A stretch of DNA of 64,000 bases from Gammaproteobacteria bacterium (GCA_027459765.1 DAIDHD010000029.1:1-64000); one strand, 5' to 3'; positions 8,750 to 17,626 are shown, counted from the first letter of the stretch. Program-made: numbers and translations. Notes: generated by a model not told the origin, from the letters alone.

Positions 8750-8766
8750 GTAGCACAGCCGGCGCA

Positions 8767-10002
8767 GTGTTTCCCACCTGTCGCCGAGGTGGTTCCCGCA
8801 ACAGATGGGCGCTTGCCGCATGTCTCTGGCTGGGACTCATCCCGGTCGTGTCACGAGCGGCAGGACCCACGAAAACCGACCGGGATTGGGCGCAGGTTCA
8901 GGCTCGCGCGGCGGGAAACACAGTTTATTTCGATGCGTGGGGCGGCGATCAAGCGGTCAATCGGTACCTCGTCTGGGTCAGCGATCAGGTCCGACTGCAG
9001 TTCGCGATACGGCTGGTGCAAGTGAAGGTGACGGACATCGCCGAGGCGGTTACCCGGATCACTGCCGAGGCCGCCGCAGGCCGGCGGCATGGCGGAAGCT
9101 CGGACCTGCTCTGGATCAACGGTGCCAACTTTGCTTCCCTCCAGAAGGCTGGCTTGCTTTACGGCCCTTGGGCCGACCGGCTGCCGAACTCGGGTCTCAT
9201 TGATACCCGCGGCAATCCGACTACGGTGACGGATTTCCAGATCCCGACCAGGGGCTATGAACTGGCCTGGGGCACGTCCCGCTTTTCATTGTTCTACGAC
9301 GCGAAGGCCGTAGCGCACGTGCCGCGTAATATCGCTGAGCTCCTCGCGTGGATCCGGGCTCATCCCGGACGATTCACCTATCCTCGTCCGCCGAATTTCC
9401 TCGGCACCAGCTTCCTGAAGCAACTTCTCATCCTGACCGTTCCGGAGCACGCTGCACTGGCACGCCCGGTCGCTGCCGACTTCAAGCGCGTTACCGCGCC
9501 CGTGTGGGTGTGGCTGGATGCCGCCCGGCCGTTCCTATGGCGGCACGGCCGCCTCTATCCGCCCAGCGGGCCGGCGCAGACGGAACTGCTGGCTACCGGA
9601 GAAGTGGACTGGACGATGTCGTTCAATCCCCTCGATATGGCACGCGCCATCCAGACCGGCGAGATGCCGGATTCAATAAGACGAATGGCCTTCGCGCAAG
9701 GGACGCTCGCCAACAGTCACTTCCTTGCGATTCCCTTCAACTCCAGCCACGTGGACGCAGCGCTGGTAGTCGCCAATTTCCTGATCTCCCCCGCAGCCCA
9801 GGCGCGCAAAGCCGACGTCTCGGTATGGGGCGACCCGACGGTCCTCGACCCGACGCGTCTGCCGAAAGTCGACGGGCGGCGGGCTGCGGAACCAGCTGAT
9901 CCGTCGGACACCGGGGCCAACGAGCCGCTAGTACCGGACCTCGATCCCTCCTGGATGACCGCGCTGGAGCAGGAATGGCTTCGGCGCTACGGTACGCAAT
10001 GA
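8767..10002 (+). CDS. ynjB: ABC transporter periplasmic binding protein, YnjB-like
   Basis: A protein of about 411 residues closely patterned on E. coli YnjB: NTVYFDAWGGDQAVNRYL near the mature N-terminus, GGSSDLLWINGANF, FTYPRPPNFLGTSFLKQLL, KADVSVWGDPTVLDP, and a C-terminus ending LEQEWLRRYGTQ. Starting at GTG 8767 gives a good signal peptide (RWALAACLWLGLIPVVSRA); GTG 8710 is the alternative. It belongs to the iron/spermidine/thiosulfate-type binding-protein superfamily, but the YnjB substrate is unknown. The ynjC permease start overlaps its stop. Confidence 0.83.
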   Translation: MFPTCRRGGSRNRWALAACLWLGLIPVVSRAAGPTKTDRDWAQVQARAAGNTVYFDAWGGDQAVNRYLVWVSDQVRLQFAIRLVQVKVTDIAEAVTRITAEAAAGRRHGGSSDLLWINGANFASLQKAGLLYGPWADRLPNSGLIDTRGNPTTVTDFQIPTRGYELAWGTSRFSLFYDAKAVAHVPRNIAELLAWIRAHPGRFTYPRPPNFLGTSFLKQLLILTVPEHAALARPVAADFKRVTAPVWVWLDAARPFLWRHGRLYPPSGPAQTELLATGEVDWTMSFNPLDMARAIQTGEMPDSIRRMAFAQGTLANSHFLAIPFNSSHVDAALVVANFLISPAAQARKADVSVWGDPTVLDPTRLPKVDGRRAAEPADPSDTGANEPLVPDLDPSWMTALEQEWLRRYGTQ

Positions 10003-11639
10003 GCCGCGTATTGTCCGTCCTGTTGGTTCTCGGGAGCGTCCTGCCCGCGATGGCGGGGCTGGCCGCCTCGCTCGTGCAGGCCGCATCCCCTGCCGCCTGG
10101 GCGACCCTGTTGGCGACACCTGGGCTGTGGCGATCACTGACGCTGTCACTCTGGACCGGCACGGCGTCGACCCTGCTATCACTGATTCTGGCCCATCTGG
10201 CGGTCTCAGCCGCCGGGATCGCTCGGCGCACTGGCCGCTTGCGATCGTTCGTCCTGCCCATGATAGCCTTGCCGCACCTGGCCGTGGGCATCGGACTGGT
10301 CCTGCTCCTATCGCCATCCGGCCTGTTGCTGCGGATGTTCTCGCCGTGGCTCACGGGCTACTCGCGCCCGCCCGACTGGATCGTCGTGCAGGATCCGCAA
10401 GGGCTGGCGCTGATCCTCGGGCTGGTCGTCAAGGAAACTCCGTTCCTCGCGCTGACCCTCCTGGGTGCGCTCACGCAGGTGCCTACGGAACGCTTTCTCG
10501 ACGTCGGCCGTACGCTGGGCTATGGGCCTTTGAAGTCCTGGCTGGTCGCGGTCGCTCCGCCACTTCAGCGACAGATCCGGCTTCCGACGGTGGCGACCCT
10601 CGTCTACGGCTGCACCAACGTGGATCTCGCACTGCCGCTTGGCCCGCAGACCCCGCCGCCGATGGCGATCCTATTGTGGCAATGGTTCACATCCTCCCGG
10701 ATCGAGGACGCGGGATTCGCTCACGCGGGTACGGTCCTGCTGGTCGGCGCCGTGGTGGTGTGCCTGGCTGCCGTGCTGGCCATCGCCTGCGCACTGCGTC
10801 CGCTCATGACGCGCTGGGCGACGGACGGTCATCGCTTCACGCATGACGGTCCTCCGCGCGCACTCGGGATGGCTGGTTCGTCCATCGTCGGCGTCCTCGC
10901 CATGGGAGCCGTGGTCGCCTTGCTGCTGCGGGCATCGACACCGATGTGGCGATTTCCGGCGGTGTGGCCGGTCTCCGCCACGGGGCACCCGAATGGGTTC
11001 GCATCGCTGGCAGACCCGCTCACCGCGCTCCGAACCGCCGCCATCGGAATCGTGGTTGCGTCGGCCACGCTGGCGATCGTCTGGTCGCTCTCCGAGTGGG
11101 CGCCATGCAAGGCGGGGCGCAGTCGCACCCTGACGGCCGTATTCTTCCTGCCGCTATTGATGCCACAGATCTCGTTCCTGTTTGGGCTTTCGTGGCTTGC
11201 ATCGGCGCTGCGCCTGGATGGTTCCTACGCACTGGTCGCGTGGACCCACCTCGGATTTGCGCTCCCGTATGGCTGGGGAGTCTTGTCGACTGCGCGGGCA
11301 GCCCTCGACGAGCGCTACCTGCAAGTGGCCGCGAGCCTCGGGGCAGGGCCGTTTCGTCGCTGGTGCAGCGTCACGCTGCCGCTGCTGGCCAGGCCCAGCC
11401 TGCTCGCCGCCTCGCTCGCCTTCGCGGTCAGCACCGCCTTGTACCTGCCGACACTCGCTGCCGGCGCGGGCCACGTACGGACGCTGGCAGTGGAAGCTGC
11501 GGCATTGACGAGTGCCGGAACACTGCACGTGGCCGCGCAGTCCGGCATCGCCATGGCCCTGCTTCCGCTGCTGGCATTTGCGATCGCGGCGATCTCGTCT
11601 CGCGTGCTGTTCCGACGCTTCGGCGGAATGCCCCGATGA
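9999..11639 (+). CDS. ynjC: ABC transporter permease, YnjC-like, two fused membrane domains
   Basis: A 546-residue integral membrane protein with two successive binding-protein-dependent permease units, each with an EAA-type loop (first half VPTERFLDVGRTLGYGPLKS; second half LDERYLQVAASLGAGPFRRW). The double permease is typical of the ThiP/AfuB/YnjC group, so one polypeptide forms the channel. ATG 9999 forms an ATGA overlap with ynjB and is preferred over ATG 9975. It works with the YnjB and YnjD products. Confidence 0.85.
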   Translation: MSRVLSVLLVLGSVLPAMAGLAASLVQAASPAAWATLLATPGLWRSLTLSLWTGTASTLLSLILAHLAVSAAGIARRTGRLRSFVLPMIALPHLAVGIGLVLLLSPSGLLLRMFSPWLTGYSRPPDWIVVQDPQGLALILGLVVKETPFLALTLLGALTQVPTERFLDVGRTLGYGPLKSWLVAVAPPLQRQIRLPTVATLVYGCTNVDLALPLGPQTPPPMAILLWQWFTSSRIEDAGFAHAGTVLLVGAVVVCLAAVLAIACALRPLMTRWATDGHRFTHDGPPRALGMAGSSIVGVLAMGAVVALLLRASTPMWRFPAVWPVSATGHPNGFASLADPLTALRTAAIGIVVASATLAIVWSLSEWAPCKAGRSRTLTAVFFLPLLMPQISFLFGLSWLASALRLDGSYALVAWTHLGFALPYGWGVLSTARAALDERYLQVAASLGAGPFRRWCSVTLPLLARPSLLAASLAFAVSTALYLPTLAAGAGHVRTLAVEAAALTSAGTLHVAAQSGIAMALLPLLAFAIAAISSRVLFRRFGGMPR

Positions 11640-12280
11640 CCACACTAACGCTCACGGCGGTCAGCCTCCGACTCCGCGAGCAACGCCTGTTCGCACCGCT
11701 GAGTCTGGTCCTGGAACCCGGTTCGATCTCCTCTATAGTGGGTCGAAGTGGTGCAGGAAAATCCTCACTCCTGTCATTCCTCTGCGGCTTGCTGAAGCCG
11801 CCATTTGTCGGCGAGGGTGAGGTCCTTCTCGACGGTGAGCGCATTGACGCGCTGCCGCCCCACTGCCGCCGCCTCGGTCTGATGTTCCAGGACGCGCTGT
11901 TGTTTCCTCACTTGACCGTCGCCGACAACCTCGCGTTTGGCCTCAGGCTTCGGATCTCTTCAACCCAGAGGCGCTCCGTCATCCGACGCGCCCTCGAATC
12001 CGTTGATCTTGGAGGCTTCGAGGAACGAGACCCTGCAACACTCTCGGGTGGCGAACGCACCCGCGTCGCGTTGATGCGAATGATGTTGGCTGAACCCCGG
12101 TGCGTCCTGCTCGATGAACCATTTTCGAGTCTTGATCCGGACTCGCGGGCGGCAACGAGGGCGATGGTGTTCGGCGAACTTCGTCGCCAACAGGTGCCGA
12201 CATTGCTGGTCACTCATGACAAACACGACGTCGAGGCCGCGGGTGGCACCGTCATCGCGCTGCAGAAGCTCAAGGAGTAG
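11636..12280 (+). CDS. ynjD: ABC transporter ATP-binding protein, YnjD-like
   Basis: A 214-residue ATPase with Walker A GRSGAGKSS (36-44), Q-loop in LGLMFQDALLFPHLTV, signature LSGGERTRV, Walker B CVLLDEPFSSLDP and switch VTHDKHD. It energises the YnjBC importer. Its ATG forms an ATGA overlap with ynjC. At this length there is no C-terminal regulatory domain. Confidence 0.87.
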   Translation: MTTLTLTAVSLRLREQRLFAPLSLVLEPGSISSIVGRSGAGKSSLLSFLCGLLKPPFVGEGEVLLDGERIDALPPHCRRLGLMFQDALLFPHLTVADNLAFGLRLRISSTQRRSVIRRALESVDLGGFEERDPATLSGGERTRVALMRMMLAEPRCVLLDEPFSSLDPDSRAATRAMVFGELRRQQVPTLLVTHDKHDVEAAGGTVIALQKLKE

Positions 12281-12285
12281 CGCAA

Positions 12286-12885
12286 GTGCTGGATGTCGCT
12301 ATGCGAGGATGCATTGATCCTGCGCTGAACGCCGCCGGCCGGCGCCTCGCAGCCTGGGGAGTGCGAGCCAACACCGTCACGATCCTCGGCCTTGTGGCGG
12401 GACTCGCGTCCGCCGGCGCCATTTCACAGCGACACTTTGCGCTCGCTTTGGTGCTGATTGCCGTCTCGCGGCTTCTCGACGGCCTGGATGGCCCGATCGC
12501 ACGCGCCGCGGGACCCACTGATCGCGGCGGCTATCTTGACATCGTCTGTGACTATGCTTTTTACGCCGCCGTCCCCTTCGGGTTCGCCTTGGCGAATCCT
12601 GTCCTCAACGCCCTTCCAGCCGCGGCCTTGCTCGGCAGCTTCACGCTCACGGGCGCCACGTTTCTCGCATACGCCGCCATCGCCGGAAAGCGGGGCAGCC
12701 AAACTGCCGGTCCCAAGGCTTTCCACTACTCATTTGGGCTGATGGAAGGCACAGAGACGATCGCCTTTCTTGCTGGCATGGTCCTGTTCCCAGCGTACTT
12801 CCCCATGCTCGCTTGGGTATTTTCGAGTCTCTGTCTCGTGACCGCTCTGCAACGCTCGATCTCCGCGGTCGCGACCTTTAGGTGA
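12286..12885 (+). CDS. ynjF: CDP-alcohol phosphatidyltransferase family membrane protein, YnjF-like
   Basis: A 199-residue polytopic protein with the CDP-alcohol phosphotransferase motif: Asp65, Asp68-Gly69, Ala72-Arg73, Asp85 and Asp89 (DGLDGPIAR, then GGYLDIVCD). Enzymes of this family join a CDP-linked lipid to an alcohol at the inner membrane. It follows ynjD by five bases from a GTG start. E. coli also has ynjF downstream of ynjBCD, though with the rhodanese gene ynjE between, which is missing here. The conserved linkage suggests a shared process, still undefined. Confidence 0.75.
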   Translation: MLDVAMRGCIDPALNAAGRRLAAWGVRANTVTILGLVAGLASAGAISQRHFALALVLIAVSRLLDGLDGPIARAAGPTDRGGYLDIVCDYAFYAAVPFGFALANPVLNALPAAALLGSFTLTGATFLAYAAIAGKRGSQTAGPKAFHYSFGLMEGTETIAFLAGMVLFPAYFPMLAWVFSSLCLVTALQRSISAVATFR

Positions 12886-12995
12886 ATGCGATTTACCACA
12901 GGTCGGTCGGCCGGTGAATCCGTGGAGGTAGTCTCGGAGTTTCGTATGGACGGGGATCGAACCATGGCCTCGGCCCGGCGCAAGGCGCTTCGCTC

Positions 12996-13205
12996 GTGAA
13001 GGCGTGGCTTCGGCTGGCGTGCAACCGGGGCGTGGTCGTCACCGCGACGCGCATCGCGCTTATCGCCGGCACGGTGCTGAACGCCATCAACCAGGGGCCG
13101 CAGGTCCTGCGTGGCGATACCGTCGACTGGCCCCGGCTGGTTCTGACCTTTGTCGTGCCCTACGTCGTCTCGACCGTTAGCGCCGTGCAGACCAGGCAAA
13201 GGTAA
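12996..13205 (+). CDS. small membrane protein, NrtS-type nitrate/nitrite transporter family
   Basis: A 69-residue protein with two hydrophobic helices (about 15-33 and 45-62), starting LRLACNRGVVVTATRIALI and ending VVPYVVSTVSAVQ, a pattern I recognise from the NrtS family. NrtS proteins are small membrane proteins linked to nitrate/nitrite transport. It lies between the Ynj-type operon and the mer-type module and need not belong to either. The GTG start at 12996 is inferred. Confidence 0.6.
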   Translation: MKAWLRLACNRGVVVTATRIALIAGTVLNAINQGPQVLRGDTVDWPRLVLTFVVPYVVSTVSAVQTRQR

Positions 13206-13272
13206 TTGACAGAACGCGATTGCCGCAACGACGGGGGAACGACTCGGCTCGACCCTCGGTCTGATTCGCGCA

Positions 13273-13491
13273 TCAGCTACAACGACAGCTGCCAGCATCC
13301 ACCTGCTTCGGCGGACACGGAACCGTCCCATACGAGCAAAACACGCAGCAGTCACCCGGTTTCGGGCGAAGCACCGTCTTACAGGCCGGACACTCATAGA
13401 AGAAGTGACACGCGTCGGTGGGCATGGTTTCCGTCGACTCGCTTCCGCAGTTCGGACAGCGAAGCGTCGATTTAAGAATCAACTCAACCAT
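13273..13491 (-). CDS. GDCCVxC-domain zinc-ribbon-like protein
   Basis: A 72-residue protein with a CPNCGS knuckle, a second CPACK pair and the motif GDCCVFCSYG followed by VPCPP. This family is often found beside mercury-resistance genes, and some members carry selenocysteine in the last position of GDCCVxC; here that codon is TGC, cysteine. A thiol metal carrier role is plausible but unproven. Its ATG (13491) overlaps the end of merT by 8 bases, so the two are translationally linked and share the MerR-controlled promoter. A longer in-frame start at 13512 is less likely. Confidence 0.7.
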   Translation of the reverse strand: MVELILKSTLRCPNCGSESTETMPTDACHFFYECPACKTVLRPKPGDCCVFCSYGTVPCPPKQVDAGSCRCS

Positions 13492-13858
13492 AACGGTATC
13501 CGAGCACTGCAAGTACTGCGCCCAGCACCAGTCCGACGGCTGTCAGCGTCCGCACGCTCCCTCGAGCGCACCACGCTCCGGGCTCGCAGACTCGGCGAGC
13601 CTGTCGCCACAAGGCCCAGGCGCCCGATGCAAGCAAGGTCCCTGCCACGATGAGTAGTGCCCCTCGGTGCGGAGCGGCGCGCACTGCGATGCCGAATAGC
13701 CACCCCGAGCCAACGCCCAAACTGCCCAATACAAAGGGCAGTCCGCAGCATGCCGCGGCAGCGAACGCTGCACCAAATCCCCCGACCATGTACGCGACTG
13801 GGCTCCAGCCACGCAAACGTCGAAAGATCTCGCCCGTCTGTGTATTGATGCCTGCCAC
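13484..13858 (-). CDS. merT: MerT-like mercuric ion transport protein
   Basis: A 124-residue inner-membrane protein with three hydrophobic segments. It has the vicinal Cys37-Cys38 pair in TM1 (AACCGLPFVLGSLGVG) and a second cysteine set (Cys91, Cys97) in the loop before TM3, as MerT uses to pass Hg(II) inward. It begins with GTG at 13858, just downstream of a MerR-type operator, and is followed by the GDCCVxC gene. No merP or merA follows, so a complete detoxification pathway is not encoded here. Confidence 0.75.
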   Translation of the reverse strand: MAGINTQTGEIFRRLRGWSPVAYMVGGFGAAFAAAACCGLPFVLGSLGVGSGWLFGIAVRAAPHRGALLIVAGTLLASGAWALWRQARRVCEPGAWCARGSVRTLTAVGLVLGAVLAVLGYRYG

Positions 13859-13887
13859 TGAATCTCCAGGAAGTCGAACTGGCGAGT

Positions 13888-13918
13888 ATCCTATCGTCTG
13901 TAGTTGCTACAGACTCAA
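13888..13918 (-). promoter_or_regulatory. MerR-type operator/promoter for merT
   Basis: On the minus strand a -35 TTGAGT (13918-13913) and a -10 TAGGAT (13893-13888) are separated by 19 bp, the over-long spacer that MerR-family activators correct by twisting DNA. Within it lies the dyad GTCTGTAG-CAA-CTACAGAC (13914-13896). It sits between divergent merT and merR, so MerR probably controls both. Confidence 0.8.
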
Positions 13919-13933
13919 GAGGAGGGCGTTCAA

Positions 13934-14338
13934 ATGGTGGAAAAGCTCATTTTGATCGGCGAGTTGTCCCGACAGACTGGCTGCCATATCGAGACAATCC
14001 GCTACTACGAACGGATCGGCGTCATTCCCAAAGCCCAACGGCGTGGTCGGTACCGTTCGTATCGTCCCGACGATGTCTGCCGGCTAAGGTTCATTCATCG
14101 CGCCCGGGAACTCGGATTCTCACTCGCCGAGGTGCGCGCGCTCCTTGAGCTCGGTTCGCAAAATCGCGCCGGCTCATGCAGCCGCGCCAAAGCCGTGGCC
14201 TCAGAACACGTGCGCAGCGTCCGTGCCAAGATCGCCGACCTCGAACGTCTGGTAAACGTCTTGGAAGATGCTATCGAATGCTGCAAAGACGGGCGATCTC
14301 CGCACTGCCCAATTCTCGACGCATTGGAGGCCGCTTAG
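13934..14338 (+). CDS. merR: MerR-family metal-responsive regulator, mercury type
   Basis: A 134-residue activator with an N-terminal winged helix (IGELSRQTGCHIETIRYYERIG, residues 8-29), a dimerisation helix from about 80, and cysteines at 82, 116/117 and 125 (GSCSRAK; ECCKDG then HCPIL), close to the three Hg(II) ligands of Tn501 MerR (82, 117, 126). ATG 13934 has GAGGAGGG upstream. It is divergent from merT with the 19-bp-spacer operator between. Hg(II) is the likeliest inducer, though related cysteine patterns bind Cd, Pb or Zn. Confidence 0.82.
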   Translation: MVEKLILIGELSRQTGCHIETIRYYERIGVIPKAQRRGRYRSYRPDDVCRLRFIHRARELGFSLAEVRALLELGSQNRAGSCSRAKAVASEHVRSVRAKIADLERLVNVLEDAIECCKDGRSPHCPILDALEAA

Positions 14339-14585
14339 GCGCCAGCTGGGAAGTATTTGTAAGTGTGCCGTCCCGCGGAAGGCGAATCTATTGCGCGGCC
14401 TGGCACGCAAACCGGAATTCGCATTGGATGTGGACCAGCGCCGCAGGGTGAACGTTTGGTTCCGACGACACACGGTAGTCTTGGTCGATCTTCCGCGCCG
14501 CTATCAACGGGTTTTCTCCAGTTTTGCCCACAAACTCAGGGTTCACCAAAGCGTCGGGCCGTAGGACAATAGGGTAGCGCGCGGG
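14339..14585. other. right end of the island, no recognisable gene
   Basis: A 247-base gap between merR and the guaA stop. CCAGTTTTGCCC at 14518-14529 also occurs at 61-72, and in both places it lies 68-69 bases from the guaA-like terminal codons. Both copies read in the same frame as F-x-P-V-L-P. The stretch may be recombinase arm sequence or the stub of a lost gene. Confidence 0.45.
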
Positions 14586-16160
14586 TCACTCCCACTCGAT
14601 CGTCGCGGGCGGCTTGCCGGAAATGTCGTATACGACGCGCGAGATCCCGGACACCTCGTTGATGATTCGGTGCGTGACCTTGTCGAGGAACTCGTACGGC
14701 AGCCGCGCCCAACGCGCCGTCATGAAGTCCACCGTCTCCACCGCGCGCAGCGCGACGACGTGATCGTAACGGCGCCCGTCGCCCATCACGCCCACGGAGC
14801 GCACCGGCAGGAACACGGCGAAGGCCTGGCTGACCTTGTCGTAGAGTTCGTGACGACGCAGCTCCTCGATGAAGATCGCGTCCGCGCGCCGCAGGAGATC
14901 CGCGTGCTTCTTCTCCACCGCGCCCAGGATGCGTACGCCGAGTCCGGGGCCCGGGAAGGGGTGCCGGTAGACCATCTCGCGCGGCAGGTCGAGCGCCATG
15001 CCCAGCGCGCGCACCTCGTCCTTGAACAGCTCCCGCAAGGGCTCGAGGAGCTTCAACTTCATGTCCTTCGGCAGGCCGCCCACGTTGTGGTGCGACTTGA
15101 TGACGTGCGCCTTGCCCGTCTTGGCGCCCGCGGATTCGATGACGTCGGGATAGATCGTGCCCTGCGCGAGCCAGGAGACGCCCGGCAGCTTGGCCGCCTC
15201 CTCGTCGAACACTTCGACGAACACGCGACCGATGATCTTGCGCTTCTTCTCCGGATCGCTCTCGCCGTCGAGCGCGGCGAGGAAGCGCTGCTCGGCGTCC
15301 ACGCGCACCACGCGCACGCCCATGTGCTCGGCGAAGGTCGCCATGACCTGGTCGCCCTCGCCGAGACGCAACAGGCCGTGATCGACGAATACGCAGACGA
15401 GCTGATCGCCGATCGCCCGGTGCAGCAGCGCCGCGAGCACCGAGGAGTCGACGCCCCCCGAGAGCCCGAGCAGCACCTTCTCGCTGCCGACCTGCGCGCG
15501 CACCCGCGCGATCGCGTCCTCGATGATGTTGCCGGTCACCCACGAGCCCGCGCAGCCGGCGATCTCGCGCACGAAGCGGCGCAGGAGTTCCCCGCCCTGC
15601 AGCGTGTGGGTCACCTCCGGGTGGAACTGCACCGCATAGAAGCGGCGCGACTCGTCCGCCATGGCTGCGAGCGGGGCGTTGTCGCTCGCGGCGATCGCCT
15701 TGAAGCCCGGCGGCACCGCGACCACCCGGTCGCCGTGGCTCATCCACACGTCGAGCACGCGCCGGCCCTGCGCGTCGCGGTTGTCCTCGAGCCCGTCGAA
15801 CAGCCGCGACGGCGCGGTGGGCCGCACCTGCGCGGCGCCGAACTCGCGGTGGGTGGCGCTCTCCACCTGGCCGCCGAGCTGGGCCGCCATGGTCTGCATT
15901 CCGTAACAGATCCCGAGCACCGGGAGCCCCATCTCGAACAGCTGCCGCGGCGCCTCGGGGCTCTTCGACTCGTACACCGATTCCGGGCCGCCGGAGAGGA
16001 TCACGGCCTTGGGTGCGAAGCGTTCGACGTCGGCGAAGGAAACGTCCCAGGGCACGATCTCGCAGTAGACCCCGAGTTCGCGAACCCGCCGGGCGATGAG
16101 TTGCGTGTACTGGGCGCCGAAATCGAGGATCAGAACGCGGTCGGCGTGAATGTCCGTCAT
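14586..16160 (-). CDS. guaA: GMP synthase (glutamine-hydrolysing)
   Basis: Converts XMP to GMP with glutamine and ATP. The N-terminal class I amidotransferase domain has the nucleophile in LGICYGMQ and the His/Glu pair in VQFHPEVTH. The ATP pyrophosphatase P-loop is [14 protein letters not shown], and the C-terminal dimerisation domain ends PPATIEWE. Full length (524 residues). The ATG at 16160 overlaps the guaB stop by one base, so guaBA form an operon. Its last codons are the presumed integration target of the adjoining island; the coding sequence remains complete. Confidence 0.97.
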   Translation of the reverse strand: MTDIHADRVLILDFGAQYTQLIARRVRELGVYCEIVPWDVSFADVERFAPKAVILSGGPESVYESKSPEAPRQLFEMGLPVLGICYGMQTMAAQLGGQVESATHREFGAAQVRPTAPSRLFDGLEDNRDAQGRRVLDVWMSHGDRVVAVPPGFKAIAASDNAPLAAMADESRRFYAVQFHPEVTHTLQGGELLRRFVREIAGCAGSWVTGNIIEDAIARVRAQVGSEKVLLGLSGGVDSSVLAALLHRAIGDQLVCVFVDHGLLRLGEGDQVMATFAEHMGVRVVRVDAEQRFLAALDGESDPEKKRKIIGRVFVEVFDEEAAKLPGVSWLAQGTIYPDVIESAGAKTGKAHVIKSHHNVGGLPKDMKLKLLEPLRELFKDEVRALGMALDLPREMVYRHPFPGPGLGVRILGAVEKKHADLLRRADAIFIEELRRHELYDKVSQAFAVFLPVRSVGVMGDGRRYDHVVALRAVETVDFMTARWARLPYEFLDKVTHRIINEVSGISRVVYDISGKPPATIEWE

Positions 16161-17626
16161 CAACCGATCCGGTAGTTGGGCGCTTCTTTGGTGATGGTCA
16201 CGTCGTGCACGTGGCTCTCCCGCACGCCGGCGTTGGTGATGCGCACGAACTGCGGGCGCGTGCGCATCTCCTCGACGTTGTGGCTGCCGGTGTAGCCCAT
16301 CGCGGCGCGCAGTCCGCCCGCCAGCTGGTGCAGGATGGCGACAAGGCTTCCCTTGTACGGCACGCGACCCTCGATGCCTTCGGGTACCAGCTTCTCGAGC
16401 TCGCTGGTGGTGTCCTGGAAGTAGCGGTCGCTGGACCCGTGCGCCTGCGCCATGGCGCCGATGGAACCCATGCCGCGGTACGCCTTGTACGACCCGCCCT
16501 GGTAGAGCTCGACGTCGCCGGGCGACTCCTCGGTGCCCGCGAACAGGCCGCCGATCATCACGCAGTGCGCGCCGGCGGCGAGCGCCTTGGCGACGTCGCC
16601 CGAGTAGCGGATACCGCCGTCACCGATGACCGGCACGCCGGAGCCCGCGAGCGCCTCGGCGACGCGTGCGATGGCGCTCACCTGCGGCACGCCCACCCCG
16701 GCGACGATGCGCGTGGTGCAGATCGAACCCGGGCCGATACCCACCTTCACCCCGTCCGCGCCGTGCTTCACCAAGTCGAGCGCCGCCTCGGCGGTGACGA
16801 TGTTGCCGCCGATCACCTGCAGGTCGGGGTAGGCCTTCTTGATCCGCGCCACCATCTCCAGAACGCCACGCGAGTGTCCGTGCGAGGTGTCCACCACCAC
16901 CACGTCGACGCCCGCTTCGCGCAGGGCGGCGACGCGCTCCAGGGTGTCGGGCGCGGTGCCGACGGCTGCGCCGACCCGCAAACTCCCGTCGGCGTCCTTG
17001 CTCGCGTTGGGGAACTCGTTCGCCTTCTGGAAATCCTTGACCGTGATCATGCCCTTCAATTCGTGGTCATCGCCGACCACGAGCACCTTCTCGATGCGGT
17101 ACTTGTGCAGCAGGGCGAGCACTTCGTCCTTCGGGGCGTTCTCGCGCACCGTCACCAGGCGCTCCTTCGGCGTCATCACCGAGGACACGGGCGCGTCCAG
17201 CTTGGTCTCGAAGCGCAGGTCGCGGTGGGTGACGATGCCCATCACCTTGTTGCCCTTGACCACGGGCACGCCGGAGATGTTCTTGGCGCGGGTGAGATTG
17301 ATCACCTCGCGGATGGTCGTGTCGGGACCGACGCTGATCGGATCGGTGATCACACCGCTCTCGAATTTCTTGACCCGGTCGACCTCGCGGGCCTGCTTCT
17401 CGATCGACATGTTCTTGTGGATGATGCCGATGCCGCCCTCCTGCGCCATGGTGATGGCGAGGCGTGCCTCGGTGACCGTATCCATGGCCGCGGAGACCAC
17501 CGGCAGGTTGAGCCGGATATCGCGGGTGATTTGGGTGCTCAACGAGACTTCGCGCGGCAGTACCTCGGAGTACGCCGGCACGAGCAGGACGTCGTCGAAC
17601 GTGAGTGCCTCTTCCAGGATTCGCAT
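16160..17626 (-). CDS. guaB: inosine-5'-monophosphate dehydrogenase
   Basis: Oxidises IMP to XMP with NAD, the first committed step to GMP. The 488-residue TIM barrel has the catalytic loop Cys in [15 protein letters not shown], the phosphate site near [11 protein letters not shown] and the flap near SSDRYFQ. Two CBS domains interrupt the barrel at about 90-205 ([20 protein letters not shown]). It is transcribed with guaA and is divergent from xseA. Confidence 0.97.
   Translation of the reverse strand: MRILEEALTFDDVLLVPAYSEVLPREVSLSTQITRDIRLNLPVVSAAMDTVTEARLAITMAQEGGIGIIHKNMSIEKQAREVDRVKKFESGVITDPISVGPDTTIREVINLTRAKNISGVPVVKGNKVMGIVTHRDLRFETKLDAPVSSVMTPKERLVTVRENAPKDEVLALLHKYRIEKVLVVGDDHELKGMITVKDFQKANEFPNASKDADGSLRVGAAVGTAPDTLERVAALREAGVDVVVVDTSHGHSRGVLEMVARIKKAYPDLQVIGGNIVTAEAALDLVKHGADGVKVGIGPGSICTTRIVAGVGVPQVSAIARVAEALAGSGVPVIGDGGIRYSGDVAKALAAGAHCVMIGGLFAGTEESPGDVELYQGGSYKAYRGMGSIGAMAQAHGSSDRYFQDTTSELEKLVPEGIEGRVPYKGSLVAILHQLAGGLRAAMGYTGSHNVEEMRTRPQFVRITNAGVRESHVHDVTITKEAPNYRIG

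Noticed and set aside
13273-13491. Selenocysteine in the GDCCVxC motif
   Set aside because: The codon at the variable position is TGC, not TGA, and no stop interrupts the frame.
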